DNA from: Urechis unicinctus
Lineage: Eukaryota > Annelida > Polychaeta > Xenopneusta > Urechidae
Assembly (NCBI GenBank): GCA_034190875.2
Contig: CM067344.1
Location: forward strand, 27,973,208 to 28,037,207
Length of the DNA stretch: 64,000 bases
Reading direction: 5' to 3'
Shown: positions 1 through 13,264 of the stretch, in pieces
How positions within the stretch are numbered: position 1 is the stretch's first letter
Layout: every line of letters starts with the position of its first letter
The notes under the pieces: generated by a model
What the model was told of the DNA's origin: nothing
Seen by the model: the letters and a program-made list of their open reading frames with translations, nothing else
The model's database searches: none
Translations under genes and position numbers: made by a program

Positions 1-103
1 ACGCACCGGGATCATTCAGCTGCCCTTTATCAGGGCTGAGAGGGCAAACATGGTAGTTTTCCAACGACACACATGCACACACACGCGCGTGCACACACAA
101 ACA

Positions 104-490
<387 letters not shown>

Positions 491-3447
491 ATGTAAATTG
501 GTCTTCATCATTAATATCAAACCAGATACCGTTACCAATTTCATGATGTGTTCTTCGAACATTATGATTATCATTCTATTCAATTCAATGTTGGTTGTGT
601 ATTATGACGTCAAGAAAGCACGCACAAATTCAGGGTCTTGATCAGTGCACATCGAAGTGTATATATGGGAGCACCATTGTTGACAAAGAAGACGGTTTGC
701 AAACCGATTCACCATATTCTGACATTATCATTCATACAGTACATTATACAAAGAAGACATCGGTGTTCGAGCGAGCAGCAGAGAGCAGCTAGACAGGCGA
801 AAAACACATCTGGTGACCTACAGTGTCCGTAGATAATGACCCACGACAGTGAACGTTACTAGTTAATCAATCGCTACATATGCAAACAGGTGTGCAGCCC
901 GAGCTACATTTTGCAGTAGCATTGCTCGCTTGTTAATAACATGCACCAGGCAGAGCACACGCATGTTATTAACTACTGGTGAGCAGAACCTTTGAACTTT
1001 GCAATGCGTAGATTTTTAATCAGATGTTAAACCTGAATAACAAGAAGTATGGCTCGAAAAGGCTGCACGACGGGCGGATCGTCTCTAAAATACATGCTCG
1101 ACAGACAATGACTTCCATGTCAAATTTAGAGACGCACGGTATCAAAATGATGTCGTTTAGGGTGTATCCAGCGTCTTAAACGTGATCATTAACCCAAAAG
1201 ACGCATAGAAATCGTAAGCCTGCGTCCACCGGAACGCATCGCGCTGGTGTGTTGTCTGCTTGTGAAAGGTTGCGCGTGATGTTATTGCTTCCGCGAAGGG
1301 CTGTCTCAACCGAGTTTCTTTGATCGCGCATCCGTATGCAGCCCTCTTCATAGCAGAGTCGTTCATTGTATATCGTTTGCGTTTGCTGTGTATCCTGTGG
1401 TTTGGCTGCCATTCTCCGTTTGGATTGTTTTCTGCTTTATACTTTTTTATCTAACTTGCGGGAAGCGGGTGCGCGTTCATACCATATCATGCCTAAATAG
1501 CGCAATCTAGTGAAATAGCACCTCAACGCAGCTGCAGTACCTTACGACAGATCATCAAGGTGAACTGAGTTTCGTCTACCCATCAACTGTGCTAATGTCG
1601 TTTAATGACCATTAAATAAGCTGCAACCTAAAAAGAAGTTTAAAACTAATCTTGGCCTGTCATCTGTAAGTATGTACATTGTTTGTGTACCTTGCTCAGA
1701 ACCAGACCAATCGGTGTCTGAATATTCTGGCACTCAGTCAGAGGCTATGATACTTGTCAAATTCACATAACATCGACCAGCTCGGAAAAGGATGATCAAC
1801 AAACAAACTGGGCTCTCGTCACTCACAACAAGCTCCAGTCACCAGAGGGCGCTTCTAACCTCAATCTAAAGCTTCAGGTCAGATGCTTTCGCATTCCGGT
1901 TGGAAAAGTACCGCTGATTTAGATTCGACATGGACAAAAACTTCATTCACTACCAGGTTTGCAATAAATCCATCTATGGGTAAGGGTGATTATCGCATAA
2001 ACTGTCTGTATTCAACATTGGTTCGGCGTCATTCGAATCTATTCCAACCAACAAGACCAGTCGGCAATATACCTCCTCAGGAACACCTATTGGTTGGTCT
2101 CTGTAGGGATTTCCTCGTCCGAATTTGCATCAATGATAGACTTTCTTCATGATGCTGGAGTCAGAGATATTGATCCTCAGGCAAGTTAAATACTGCTTGT
2201 AAGGTGCCAACTTGTCCTCGTGCTATGCTGCTCAGACTCACAGACCTGTCCCCCTTGCACACGCCTTCAATGTTCTCAGCATGAGGTCTTTGATCTTCAT
2301 GAATAGGGATGACATGAGGACCATATATGTCGTTGCTTAACTCGCCTACCTGTGTCAGCTATGTGGCAATGAAAAACACATACATGACAGGAAGATGGAT
2401 ACCAGGCGGCTGCAACTACAACATCACTCATGAACAGCCACGAAACTTAATAAGGATTGGAGCTTTGTCAAGTCAGTTGTCAAAGCAGAAATGTAGCTAA
2501 GTGGTCTTTGAGTCCACGTCACCTCAGATAGGACGTCCCTTGATGTATGAGCACAGCTACCTGTCACTCATGAGCATTAGGGTGAGAACGGGGATTCTTA
2601 GTGCGGAATCAAATAATAACCTTCAAAGGGAACCGCCTGGCTAGTGAGGAATTTGGGGAGTTTGTATCCCGTTTGACAAGGAGCTTGACAGACCGCTAGA
2701 TGTACCATACATAGACAAAGGTAGACATATGGGGCACACTGTTATTAGTTGAATGAAGTGCATGTACTCGTTTTCAGTTGTTAGCGTATTCTCGGGACCC
2801 ATTGAATTGACTGTGAGACCCACTGGTTTTCCTACCATGTGGGTCATCGGCACTCGGTATTATGGACATCTGCATGTATTACAGCCGCGCTGCTAGCTCC
2901 CGTCTGGGTGCTCATAACGCCGCGCACTAGTACAGAATGTCCAGAACCAAGCAGCAAATGGTTTATAAACTCTTGCAGATCGTTATCGATGGTAAGTTGT
3001 ATTGATACATTCAGGCACCACACCTTGTGGACCTAATGAACGACTGCTGAATGGTTTGAATATTGACGCCTGAGTCATCCGGTGCTTACGGCTCCGTGTG
3101 ACGGTGAGCGGCTACAGACGGTCACAGCAGGTATCATCAAACATCGCAATGTGCAGCATCCCTATTAACGTGGACCACTTCTACCACAAAGTACCATGGA
3201 ACAAAGCAGATCTTAATGGCAGCGCGATCCAAGCTGATAGCTCGACATATGCTGAAGCGATCAACGCGTACTGACAGGTGCATTACAAGATCGATGTCAG
3301 TGCCAAGTGCGCTATCGTGCTAGGCCAGTTGAATGTAAATAGTTAACATTGAAATCAGAGACATCCAAGCCATCGATAGAAGGAATGTGTTATGTTCGAG
3401 TGATTGATAGAGGAACCACCCGTGTTTCCCCAGTGTGATAAACATCA
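491..3447. other. No gene recognised
   Basis: Mixed-composition DNA with only short open frames. Parts of 1,883-3,330 read as short protein-like stretches broken by stops, and I could not assign them to a family. The stretch could be intron or downstream sequence of the minus-strand gene whose N-terminal exon lies at 4,407-4,540. Confidence 0.5.
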
Positions 3448-3742
3448 GTGAGGGTCAGATATAAGTGTAAGATTTAACGGTACACCAACAAGAATGTGTT
3501 ATATGGTGCAAATAGATTGAGAAGCTGCCTTCTAGGATAAGTGGGGGGTGGGATTTAAGAGAGAAATGAATAAGACCAGATAGGTGGAAGTGATGAGCAG
3601 AAATGAAGGCGATTATCACAGTGCATGTCACCACCAGCCAGTTGACAGGACCAGGTCATTCTAGCATAGCGTCTGGGGCGAAATCCGGACTTAAGTGGTG
3701 TGTTGCAGATGAAGCCCTCGCCATGACTTCTCCGCTCAAGTA
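3448..3742 (-). repeat. SINE copy A, diverged
   Basis: This is a minus-strand copy of the SINE best preserved at 62,458-62,884. It starts with the tail complement (GTGAGGGTCAG, then TTTAACGGTACACCAACA). It continues through the body block CACCAGCCAGTTGACAGGAC and GTTGCAGATG and stops near CTCCGCTCAAG, so the head is missing. It is more diverged than the 62.4 kb copy and therefore older. Confidence 0.75.
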
Positions 3743-3854
3743 TTGGTATTATCATGATCTAACGAAATTAATATTGCAGACACTTTATTGTGAATGGGTG
3801 CATTGCAAAGCAATTACGTCGTGGATTTCACCAGAATTACAGCCTCCAGTCCAC

Positions 3855-4158
3855 GAGCACGTGGGAAATACACATGGATGAAGATGAAAAGATGAAAATG
3901 CAAAACGATTATACCGGGGCATGTCACAATCTGTCGATTGACTGGTCCAGGCCATTAAGCCTCTCGTCTAGGCGAAATCAGGGACAAAGTGGTGCGTTGC
4001 AGATATGCCCCTCACAAGGACCTCTTCACTCAACTACCAGGCTTCCATTGTACACCGATACGAGTCGCAAACCACGACAAACAGCTTGCTCCCTGTGAGT
4101 CGCCATTTATGACATGCAGGGGGATATAACGGGCCTATTCTAAACCTGGACCGACAGG
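3855..4158 (-). repeat. SINE copy B, diverged, tail missing
   Basis: A second minus-strand copy about 110 bp from copy A. It covers CACGTGGGAAATAC, the A-rich block, CTCTCGTCTAGGCGAAAT, GTTGCAGATATGCCC and the head region as far as CATGCAGGGGGATA. The complement of its head contains GTTTGCGACTCG, which resembles a pol III B box. It lacks the tail present in copy A. Confidence 0.75.
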
Positions 4159-4406
4159 GGGTGTCTTGCCATGGATGTACCAGCCAAAACAAGCTCAAGT
4201 GATTGTAACACGATTAAGATACGCACTCGAGAGTGTACAAGAGTGGCTATTCACCAGGATGAATAAATTCTACCTTCAATTACGCAAATCGCAACTAGCC
4301 ACGACCCAATTTGACAATATGACAACTTTCACTCCAAATACTGGGTACCCACGCAGTATCCACAGAAAATATACTGGATCTATAAAGTCACATATGAAAT
4401 ATTTAC

Positions 4407-4540
4407 CTGTAGAAGTTGTTGTCTTTGTTAGAGTCAGAACATTTAGTCCAGAAGGTCACCATCATGAAGATGGCGCCACCTATGGCCAGGCTCAGTAACA
4501 CCTTGGCATTAAACTTCATCCTGCTACGGATTACCTGCAT
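4407..4540 (-). CDS. First coding exon of a type II (signal-anchor) membrane protein; rest of gene not found
   Basis: Read on the minus strand, an acceptor (TGTTTCAG, ending at 4,545) is followed by a 4-base leader, an ATG at 4,540, 44 full codons plus two bases, and a donor (CTACAG then GTAAAT, from 4,406). The peptide begins MQVIRSRMKFNAKVLL. Residues 1-13 are basic, residues 14-31 form one hydrophobic span, and a polar stretch ending near NNFY follows. A short basic N-tail plus one early helix is the usual start of a Golgi type II glycosyltransferase or sulfotransferase, but nothing catalytic is visible, so no enzyme is named. Upstream exons would lie above 4,545. Later exons must start in phase 2 and lie below 4,407, possibly outside the window. 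The exon is real-looking but short. Confidence 0.5.
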
Positions 4541-4544
4541 GGCT

Positions 4545-7500
4545 CTGAAACACATACACATAGGTATCAACACATTAATAAAGGGAAAGCAGCTAACGAC
4601 GAGCATAGCATGTTGGTGACACTAAAATGTCGCAGGCAGGTAGCGCAACAAACACACACAATATTGCAGAAGTAAATGAAATGCATCGCAATAATGTATG
4701 AAAACGGCGGCAAACAGCCTATATAATCTAGGACATCACGCGAACACTACCAGCATCCGCACAAGAAGCCGTTTGTATGATAATCAGGCCACAATCAAGA
4801 AATCAATAACAAAAATGTCAATGTTCCCGATGAGCAAGCCGCTATAGCCCCGTTCATGCGTATCCTAGAGACGACAACGGCTTGTAGCTGTACAACAACA
4901 GCTCACATTACCTGGTATGTCAACGTAACAACTTCCTATCAAATGAACTGCTTCGACAAAACTCAAATACGGAAGTTATAAAGTGAGTCACAGCTATATA
5001 TAACCATCACGAAGGCATGGCGTGTGTTAACGTTTACCGAGGAGAGGCTAAGCTGCGTCTTCCTGTCACGGTTAAAGATGGAAACGTACCAATGAGCAAT
5101 GTCATATGATTCACCAGAAGATGGATTAACGGAGGACTCCCGCTTGTTGGACGAATACCACCGATATAACTTGTTTCATACCAGTCACAAACACACGATA
5201 ACTAACGACATGGCGAGCATGAATGTGTATCCAGAAACAGCTGCGCCTGTCGGAAATAATAAATAATACCCACGAGCCATACATCATCTGTCATCATCTG
5301 CAAATTGAATATATCGCAGCCACATCATCGCTCGTTACATTGCCAAATCTAATTACCAAAACAAAAGAACCCATTTGCTGATGGAGAGCAAACACAATAT
5401 TGATAATGGTATTTAAGAAAGGATTCCACAAAGTGATTCAGGATAACATTGGCTGGGAGGATCTGGCATGGATGTGAACTTCGCTCAGTCAGAGCAACAC
5501 GCCATTAGATCATGCAGGATAGACATTCTATGCATATTAACTTAAAGCTCAACGCAGCTGGAACCTGTTGGGATTTACAGAAAAGCGTTTTTCTTGATTT
5601 GACTTACAGTTGGGACATAGTCATCAGCAGGCAATTGGCGCAGGAATGTAACGACAGCGCGGTTGCATAAATACGGTCAAATGAACTCGTGAACTGAAAG
5701 ACTCGTCGTGAAGTATAATCCTCCTCAATAAATTCTGCACCAGAAGTGCACGGTTTCTCCTCAGTAACTCACTGTGATGATATTATTAAACGCTAGTAAG
5801 GGTATTTACGAGACAATTGGACACCTGCCTATAACGGACACACCTATCAGTTCAGTTTGTGTCACTGCCGTTGATGGATAGCCCAACATAACGGTCACTT
5901 GCGTTCAGTCTCTTCGAGGTCCGTATTCCTTACATCGTAAAGCAAATCTCCTATTAAAAATAGAGAGTACGTATGAAGATCAACTCAGCACGTACGAATG
6001 ATTAGAATCAGTGTTTTATCGATGGACTCGTTCACTATCTATAAATGACGAAAAAAAGTAACTCTGTAAAGATTTACACCCACTTATCATTTGTTCACGG
6101 GCTGTTCAGAATGCTCGAGGTGGATGCCGCCGTTACATTACCCGTGTGACGTGGTTAATCTACAAATAATACCCACTTCAGCAAACAGCCTAAGTTCAGC
6201 TTCGTCATCAACAAACACATTCATTTCCATCATACAGGCCGACACATAAGGTATCTAACTTGTAAGGGCCAAGCAAGGTCATCCCGCTGAATATTGGCTA
6301 GTGTTGAATTACACGTATGCTGGGGGAATCTTAACAGAGCGCAGCCTAACTAAAGGCTGTTTTTTTTTCTAATCTGGTAAACATCAGGTGAGGTTCAGTC
6401 ACCTGACACTTGCCAGCTAAAACTGACAAACAGAATTACCACATAGAGTGGGGCTTCATGGCGCTGCCAAGCAGACGGTCTTATACCAATCATCCCATTA
6501 CGCACCACAAGCCGGGCTCTCAAATCATCTAAGGTGTCATATGTTAAGAGAAAACATATGCATTACATACTGTTCTATTTCGAACTCTCATGGTCTTTTA
6601 TACGCTCGTGACTGGCAAGCGGCCATTTAAGATTGGAGCCATTTCTACTCACTATGCACACAGAACTTTATGTAACTAAGTTCACAGCTCTGCCTTGGGG
6701 ATATATCCAATCAAGCGGAGTGCTCAACTACGTCCAATCATAACTCATGCAATTGGTTTAAATTAGCTTGTTTCTCAGTATTGTGCGTAGCTCGTTATGT
6801 CGCGTAAATAAACAGAACGGGCTGAGGAGGCGTACGTCGTCGGGTAGATAAAGGCCCAAAACTACCTGGAGCACCTGACGTACCAGCCACTACGAATTGA
6901 TTAAAGCGAACATTTCAAGGCGCGCATAATGAATCGCAGGTGCTTGATCGTTCACTAGGCTGTCCGCATCACCTGAAACAAGTTAGGTAGGAGGTAGGAA
7001 AACCACGTGAGGGCAGCTCACCAGCAGCAGGCGCACATCGCGGTCTATGGTATGCTCCAAGTGGGACGCTTGTCAGTATGTCAACCAGATGACGAGCAAA
7101 GCGCCGCTATATCACAGGCTGACCACGTACATTTGACAGCATTCACAAAGCATCAGTCACGGCACAGAGCACATAACGTCTTCTAACAATGCCTTTGACT
7201 CTAGTGTCCGCAACTCGTCCCCGGATGGCTCTAAAACAAGTGTGTGGCGGCAGTGGACTTTGATGGCCAGCAGGATAATGATGATGGTGGTGGTGGTGGA
7301 GGAGCGGCGCGGCTGGCTATGGGTGGTCTCGTGGTAGGCGTCCTCCCGCCACGCTGACGGCACGCCTCTGACAGCACAGCCTATTCACACACGTATTTAT
7401 ATCTACACCCCGTGGCCAGCATCCGTGGAAGAACGTTAACGCCTGGCTGGAATCGCGCGCCATCGCTGAGGGCGGCACATTCCCAAGTCAATCAGCCATC

Positions 7501-10500
7501 GCTTATTAAAACAGCAGATCATGCTGTTGCCTCCATTGTGCTCAGTACTGGCTTGGAGCGGAGCAATCGTCAATTCGCACCAATACAGCAGAGGTGCTTG
7601 TTTGCCAAGCGGCGGCAGGACGACAGCGCTAGCAGGGGCAGAGAGGGTTGAATAATGCATGGTACACGGCGCTTGATAGGAGGAAGGGATTACAAGAGGG
7701 CGTGTCTATTGGTAGTGCAGCTCAATCTGGCTTTACTGCATGCGAGACACAGCTGTAGGGTCATTACCCGAGAGGTAAATGCCCGCATGGCTCTCCGCGA
7801 CCTGACCGTACTATCCGGAGCTGTCGCAGGCTCACAGCGACAACATGCGTCTCGTGCATCGTATCATCAATCGCTGTGACAGGCTGACCGTTACGAAGCA
7901 CAGAATGGCAGCGGCTTATCAACCACTTCCTCGTCGTATCGCAGGCACATTGGGTGCGTTGTAATGAGAAGAGGAGATGATCAGCTGATATCTACACCCC
8001 AAACGCCCACGAGGCGCACATTAGTGTGAATTATTCGTCGACTAAATGGGTTCATCCTCATATGCATGCCACAGAACACCAGTGTTATGCATGATGTTTC
8101 CAGTCCGGAGAGAATACACAGCTCTGCTCAACGGCTAACGTCCCCATACCGACACAAAGAGTTCTCAGATCTGTAAATGACATTAAGACAAGGCGGTATG
8201 TGATTCTCTCAAGTCGGGATCCGCGGCTGTATCGTCCACAGCTATATATGCACCCCATAAACAAACGGGAATTTCCTCCTGGCTATAACGCCGCCCAACA
8301 ATGGCCAATTTATATCATATTCATGCCCATTGTAGCAGTTTTTATTCATACTGGACCAGAAACCCATAGCATCTCTATGCCCCATTGGGTAAACACACCC
8401 CCATATACTTATTTACGGGCTGATACCTGGAATCCTTAACTGTCCCGACCGAGCAGTGAATGCCAATGACTCGAGATGGTCCATCACGATACGTGGGCAT
8501 CTCAGCATGTGCCTCCATCTCGTCTCGACCACCCCAGCAGCAGCAGCAGCCGCCCAAAAACAAAATGTCTCACACCAACCCTTAACGATCGCATTTAGCA
8601 GCAGAGAGCTGGATCAGAAAAGTAATGCCTACGGCTATTTGGTTATCTATTACCAACAACTTAACAGTGCTATTTAACCAAGCAGTCTGGGGTATCTCGA
8701 GGGCGCCCTCTTAGCATCAAGAAACACGCCGCACAATAACGTTTTCAAGAGCGCTCCGAATAAATAAGGCAGTGCTTTATACGCTGGGATTGGTAGGCTG
8801 GGTGGAGAAGCGGAGAGATAATGACGGACAATGAGGAAGACGGGGGCTTGCCGTATACACCGCCAAATTCACCGGCAACTCACATTAAATGCTAACCCCG
8901 CGAGATTCATACTGACTGCCTCGTATACAAATAGAGGCACTCTTCCCACAGAGCGTCTATCGAACCTTTTCGGGCAAAGGTGTTAGCCGAGAGCAAGCAC
9001 GAAAAAGCCCCATCGACTACAATTAATGAGTTCTATGTTCCGTGAGAGTTTCACGATAGCGAGACCATAGTATCTTTTGCAGTCAAAGCTATACAATGAC
9101 TTTATTTAAGCATTTACGACGCTGGGCTGGGTTGTATTGGTTATAATCTACCGACGTAATCCCACCATATAACGACAGTGAACAAGCTTCCCGACGACAA
9201 TAGTCTGAATGATTACATTCGCTTCACTTATCCACCAAACGAACCCGCATTATCCCGCCATGCAACCGGGCTGCTTATTGGAAAGCAACCCATGCATTGA
9301 GGGTTTACAGCGATCTCATAAGCTCAGATGCCATAATCAGCTGAGCATCCTTAGAGGAGCCTACCCTACAAATCACGATGGGGAAATAGAGGAGAGCAGA
9401 AGCCCTGACGGAGTGGCCTGCTTGCGTGATGTCTGCGAGGGGACAGAGGAGCGCGACACGATGACAGCCTGTTTAAGAGGGGCAGGGTGGCGGCCGACAG
9501 CCGCGCGGGATACTTCCATCATCAGGCCATATTAAAGCTCTCACCATCCATTTATGACCCCGCTTAATAGCCATGTAGAGCAGCGCCTGTAATAGTCTGA
9601 TACATCAAACGGTCCGTATCGAGATGCTGCCCCTGTCCAACGCACATCATAATTAGGCAGAGTTTTGACAGAAGGTCCGACAGTTTTTTGGGAGGCGCAG
9701 CAACCCGAACACTGGCAACGGTAAAAAAGCGATGCTGAGTTATCAACACATGATCGGTTAATATGACACGTTTGATGAAAGCCCACTCGTAACATCGCAC
9801 TCACGCCTAGCAAAAAACTAAAAATATTTGTCCTTGAAATAGAGTCACCCGCGCCAACCGACTTCCAATTAACCATAAGGTGCCTTGTATTCGTCATGTG
9901 TTTAAGCTGGGAAAACATTGGGCAGACTGTTTAATCATTTACATGATTAACTGTATGAGGCCAGCGTCGACCAGCTGTATACCGAGCACACACACACATT
10001 GGCTGAGACAGCGAGCGACCTCTCGCCAAATGAATTATCTCTCTGCTATGGCTGGTTGGACAGGAAGCAAATTGGTGCCGTGATATTCACTGGGCAATCT
10101 CCGGCGAATGTGATTGCTTCGTTTACAGGAGCCGACCAACAGCCCTCGATGCCCAGCTGCCTCCTCATGTCTGCATCCCCGTCCTAATAAACCAATGAGA
10201 ACATGCAAATGTGAGGGGCACATGGACAGCTTCCATTCCTTCCTCAATACAATAGGTTCACGAAGCAAAAGGTTGATTGCTATTGAGGTATGGTGTGTCG
10301 GCACTTATAGTGAAGAATACAGACCCGCGAATCCCTTTCAACAGCACAATCGACCGGTAACGTAGCAATAAAGCCCGAGCTAATTAAGGACAAATACAGG
10401 CGGATTAGCGGGCTCGAATGTCACACCCTCCGCGTGTGCTGGCTTGACAATGACGGACTTGCATTACAATGGAGAACAGATACCCAGCAGTTACATGGAA

Positions 10501-10737
10501 TGCATACAGAGAGCATCGGCACGAGAGAATCATCGGCATGGAATGCCGTGATTTCAGCCACAGAGGCAGAAGAATGGAATGCAGGCGATGTGTTACAAAG
10601 ACAGACGCAATAAAATAAACAGGTTGCAATAGGTTAGTGACAACAACTGACGTAAATGCATACGACATTAAGATATTGTGGAGATGTATGCTGAGCCCTC
10701 TGCTGCAACCGGAAATAATGAACTTGAGTATTACAGC
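4545..10737. other. No gene or repeat recognised
   Basis: Complex-looking DNA near balanced base composition with many short frames under about 130 codons on both strands, none protein-like to me. A short GTGGTGGTGGTGGAGG run lies near 7,290 and a (CAG)5 near 8,540. If the 4.4 kb exon is real, part of this may be its 5' intron. Confidence 0.5.
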
Positions 10738-11400
10738 TGTTGATTAGCAACAAGGAATCGGTGACAACTGATATGACAGCAATAGGTTAGCAACAAGGAA
10801 ACAATGACCAAGAGTAAACAAGAGTAAACAGCAGTAGGTTATCAACAAGGAGACAATGACCAAAAATAAACTGCAATGGATAAGCCAAAGTAAACAATGA
10901 CCAAAAATACACAGCAGTAGGTTATCAACAAGTAAACTGTGACCAAATATGAACAGCAATAGGTAAGTAACAAGGAAACAGTTACCGAGAATAAAAAGCA
11001 ATGGGTTAGCAAAAAGGAAACAATGACCACAAATTAACAGCAATGGGTTAGCAACAAGGAACTAATGACCAAGAATAAACAGCAGGAGGTTAGCAACAAG
11101 GACACAATGACCAAAATAAAACCGCAAAAGATTAGCAACAAGTAGAACCAACAATATAGCAGCAGCAGCTAAGCAACAAGGCAACAATGACCAAGAATAT
11201 AACAGCAATATATTAGCAACAAGTGAGACCACAAATATAATAGCAGCGGGTTTACAATAAAGAAGCAATAACAATGGTCATGGACATAACATAAATAGGT
11301 TAGCAAAAAGTTAGCAATGACCATGTATATAACATGGAAACAATAACCAAAACTATACCAGCAGTGGGTTAAGCAGCAATGAAACGATGAGCGTAAGTGT
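10738..11400. repeat. Degenerate minisatellite, about 41-50 bp unit
   Basis: The block TAGGTTAGCAACAAGG then AACAATGACCAA then a TAAACAGCA-like piece recurs about 13-14 times with substitutions and small indels. Spacing between successive AATGACC blocks is roughly 40-50 bp. Minus-strand leucine/cysteine-rich frames across it come from the same period being translated and are not genes. Confidence 0.9.
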
Positions 11401-13264
11401 AACAATAGAACGGCAACAACCATGCACTATCAAAATAACAACTAGATACGAAATACAAGCTGGAAAATAAATATACCTTGTTTCACAGCGTATATGGGTG
11501 AAATGCAGCACGCAAAACAAGCGAGTGCTGGTGAGGATTGTGACCCGATAGAACTCAGTGAGTAGCGCACGGCTAAGTAGTCGGGATGAGTCAACACGCA
11601 CCTGGCCAACATAGCTAGATCAGTGCCATCGATTTCTTGATGAAGCTACCGTCGTGCTGGCTTATTGCAATTAGCCAGCCGAGCATCTCCTCTTGTTATT
11701 GGTCCATAATGAGAACAATGATAAGGATTATGCGGTACAGCGACGATTTGATGGCAGCAATTGGACTCGAGTTCATGGCTGGTTGACCGCATACATAGCT
11801 ACATTCTGCCGGGAACCACTGGGCTGACAAGCTAATCAGCTCGTCTTATGAATGATGAATATTTCAACGGCTTTTGGTAACAAGACAATTTCAACATTGG
11901 CCATGTTGTTACAGACAAGTGGGGCATAATCGCTATTAGATTGTTCTCATTAAATGAGTTTCGGGAAGATCAAATGGTGAAGAGAACAGAAGTGGGCATA
12001 GCAAAACGAATAGGAAAAACATGAATGCATACATATATACATAGAGATGGATGCTGACGTCAGGGTTTATCTGATGAAAGGAATAAATGTTAAGGTGGTG
12101 GTGAGGAAAGGGGAACCGGAAACAACGGCGTATTCCAGTGGATATGTATGAGTACAGGGGCGTGGGGGGGGGGGGTGTTTAGCACATTGCATGGATCTGG
12201 CTGTGTGGATGGGTTACTCCGTTAGGATGGTGTACTGTAGGTAAGGCGAAATGCAGTATTGGTAGGGTGCTTCAGATATGAAGTGGGGAGGGTGCTATGT
12301 TATAGGGATAATGGATACACGATTCATTGTGTCCTGATGCAATGAACAGGCGTATCATATATTTGCGTGTGCTTCAGATGTGAGGAACGAATACAGGATG
12401 CCTTCGCGGCATTCAGGACACCAGTAACACTGCAATGCCTAAATATATATGCAGATATACATGTATATATAGAAATGCCCCAGGCACAGATGAAAGTTCA
12501 GCTTGGAAATAAATGACACTGAAAAACAGTTTACACGCTCAATTCTGACACATAACCGTGAGAGTGAGAAGTGTGATGGAGGAAACTGTCGATGACGTGG
12601 GACCTAGCAAAGATGTAGTGACAGCCTGGGATACCCTGGCAGCTAGGGGCAGCCACCGGCACACCAACATGCAGCAAACAGCGGCCACTTCAACCTAATT
12701 AAAGGCTCTTGCGCGTGGCGTTGACGGTCAGCTCTCATCAACAACTCAAGTAGGGTCAGATAAGGAACACACACGGCCTTCAAGCAAGTGCGCTGCGCAT
12801 GGAAACAGTAACCAGCTACGCGCAATGCTGCCATATGGTGGTACCGCTCTGTTTTAATGAAGACAAGGCATCCCCCGGCACCCCAGACACCACTCGCCTT
12901 AATCAACTCGCCAGCACGCTAAGTAAACACTCACGACAAGTTACCTGGACAGTTCACCATATGACCCGTCCTCCTCGTCCAGATTACCCCGCCGCGGGCC
13001 TCATCAATTGTACAACTCCAAATACCAGGTTCGAAAGTTCAAAGTATGGCTGCTGGTTCATTATGGATGGCAGTCTGGTGATTAGATAAGTGTATTGGCA
13101 AGGATTGTAAATTATGTAAACTTGAACAATTTCGAATATGCTGATACTGATATGATTACAGCATGATTCTGGTCCACACTAAGTGGGTAGGATCTGACAG
13201 GGGAGAGGACCGAATATATCCACACTTACACCAGGACAGATAATGTCGCTGAAATATTCAAGAC
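11401..13264. other. No gene recognised
   Basis: Only a short poly-G run (about 12,168-12,177), small TA-rich patches near 12,030 and 12,440, and no convincing exon. Confidence 0.5.

Noticed and set aside
1883-3340. Short protein-like frames on the plus strand
   Set aside because: They are too broken and too short to assign to any gene or element family.
9541-9918. 125-codon minus frame
   Set aside because: Composition looks random and an overlapping frame in another register is nearly as long.
10744-11423. Minus-strand leucine/cysteine-rich frames resembling membrane proteins
   Set aside because: The hydrophobic period equals the minisatellite period; it is translated repeat.
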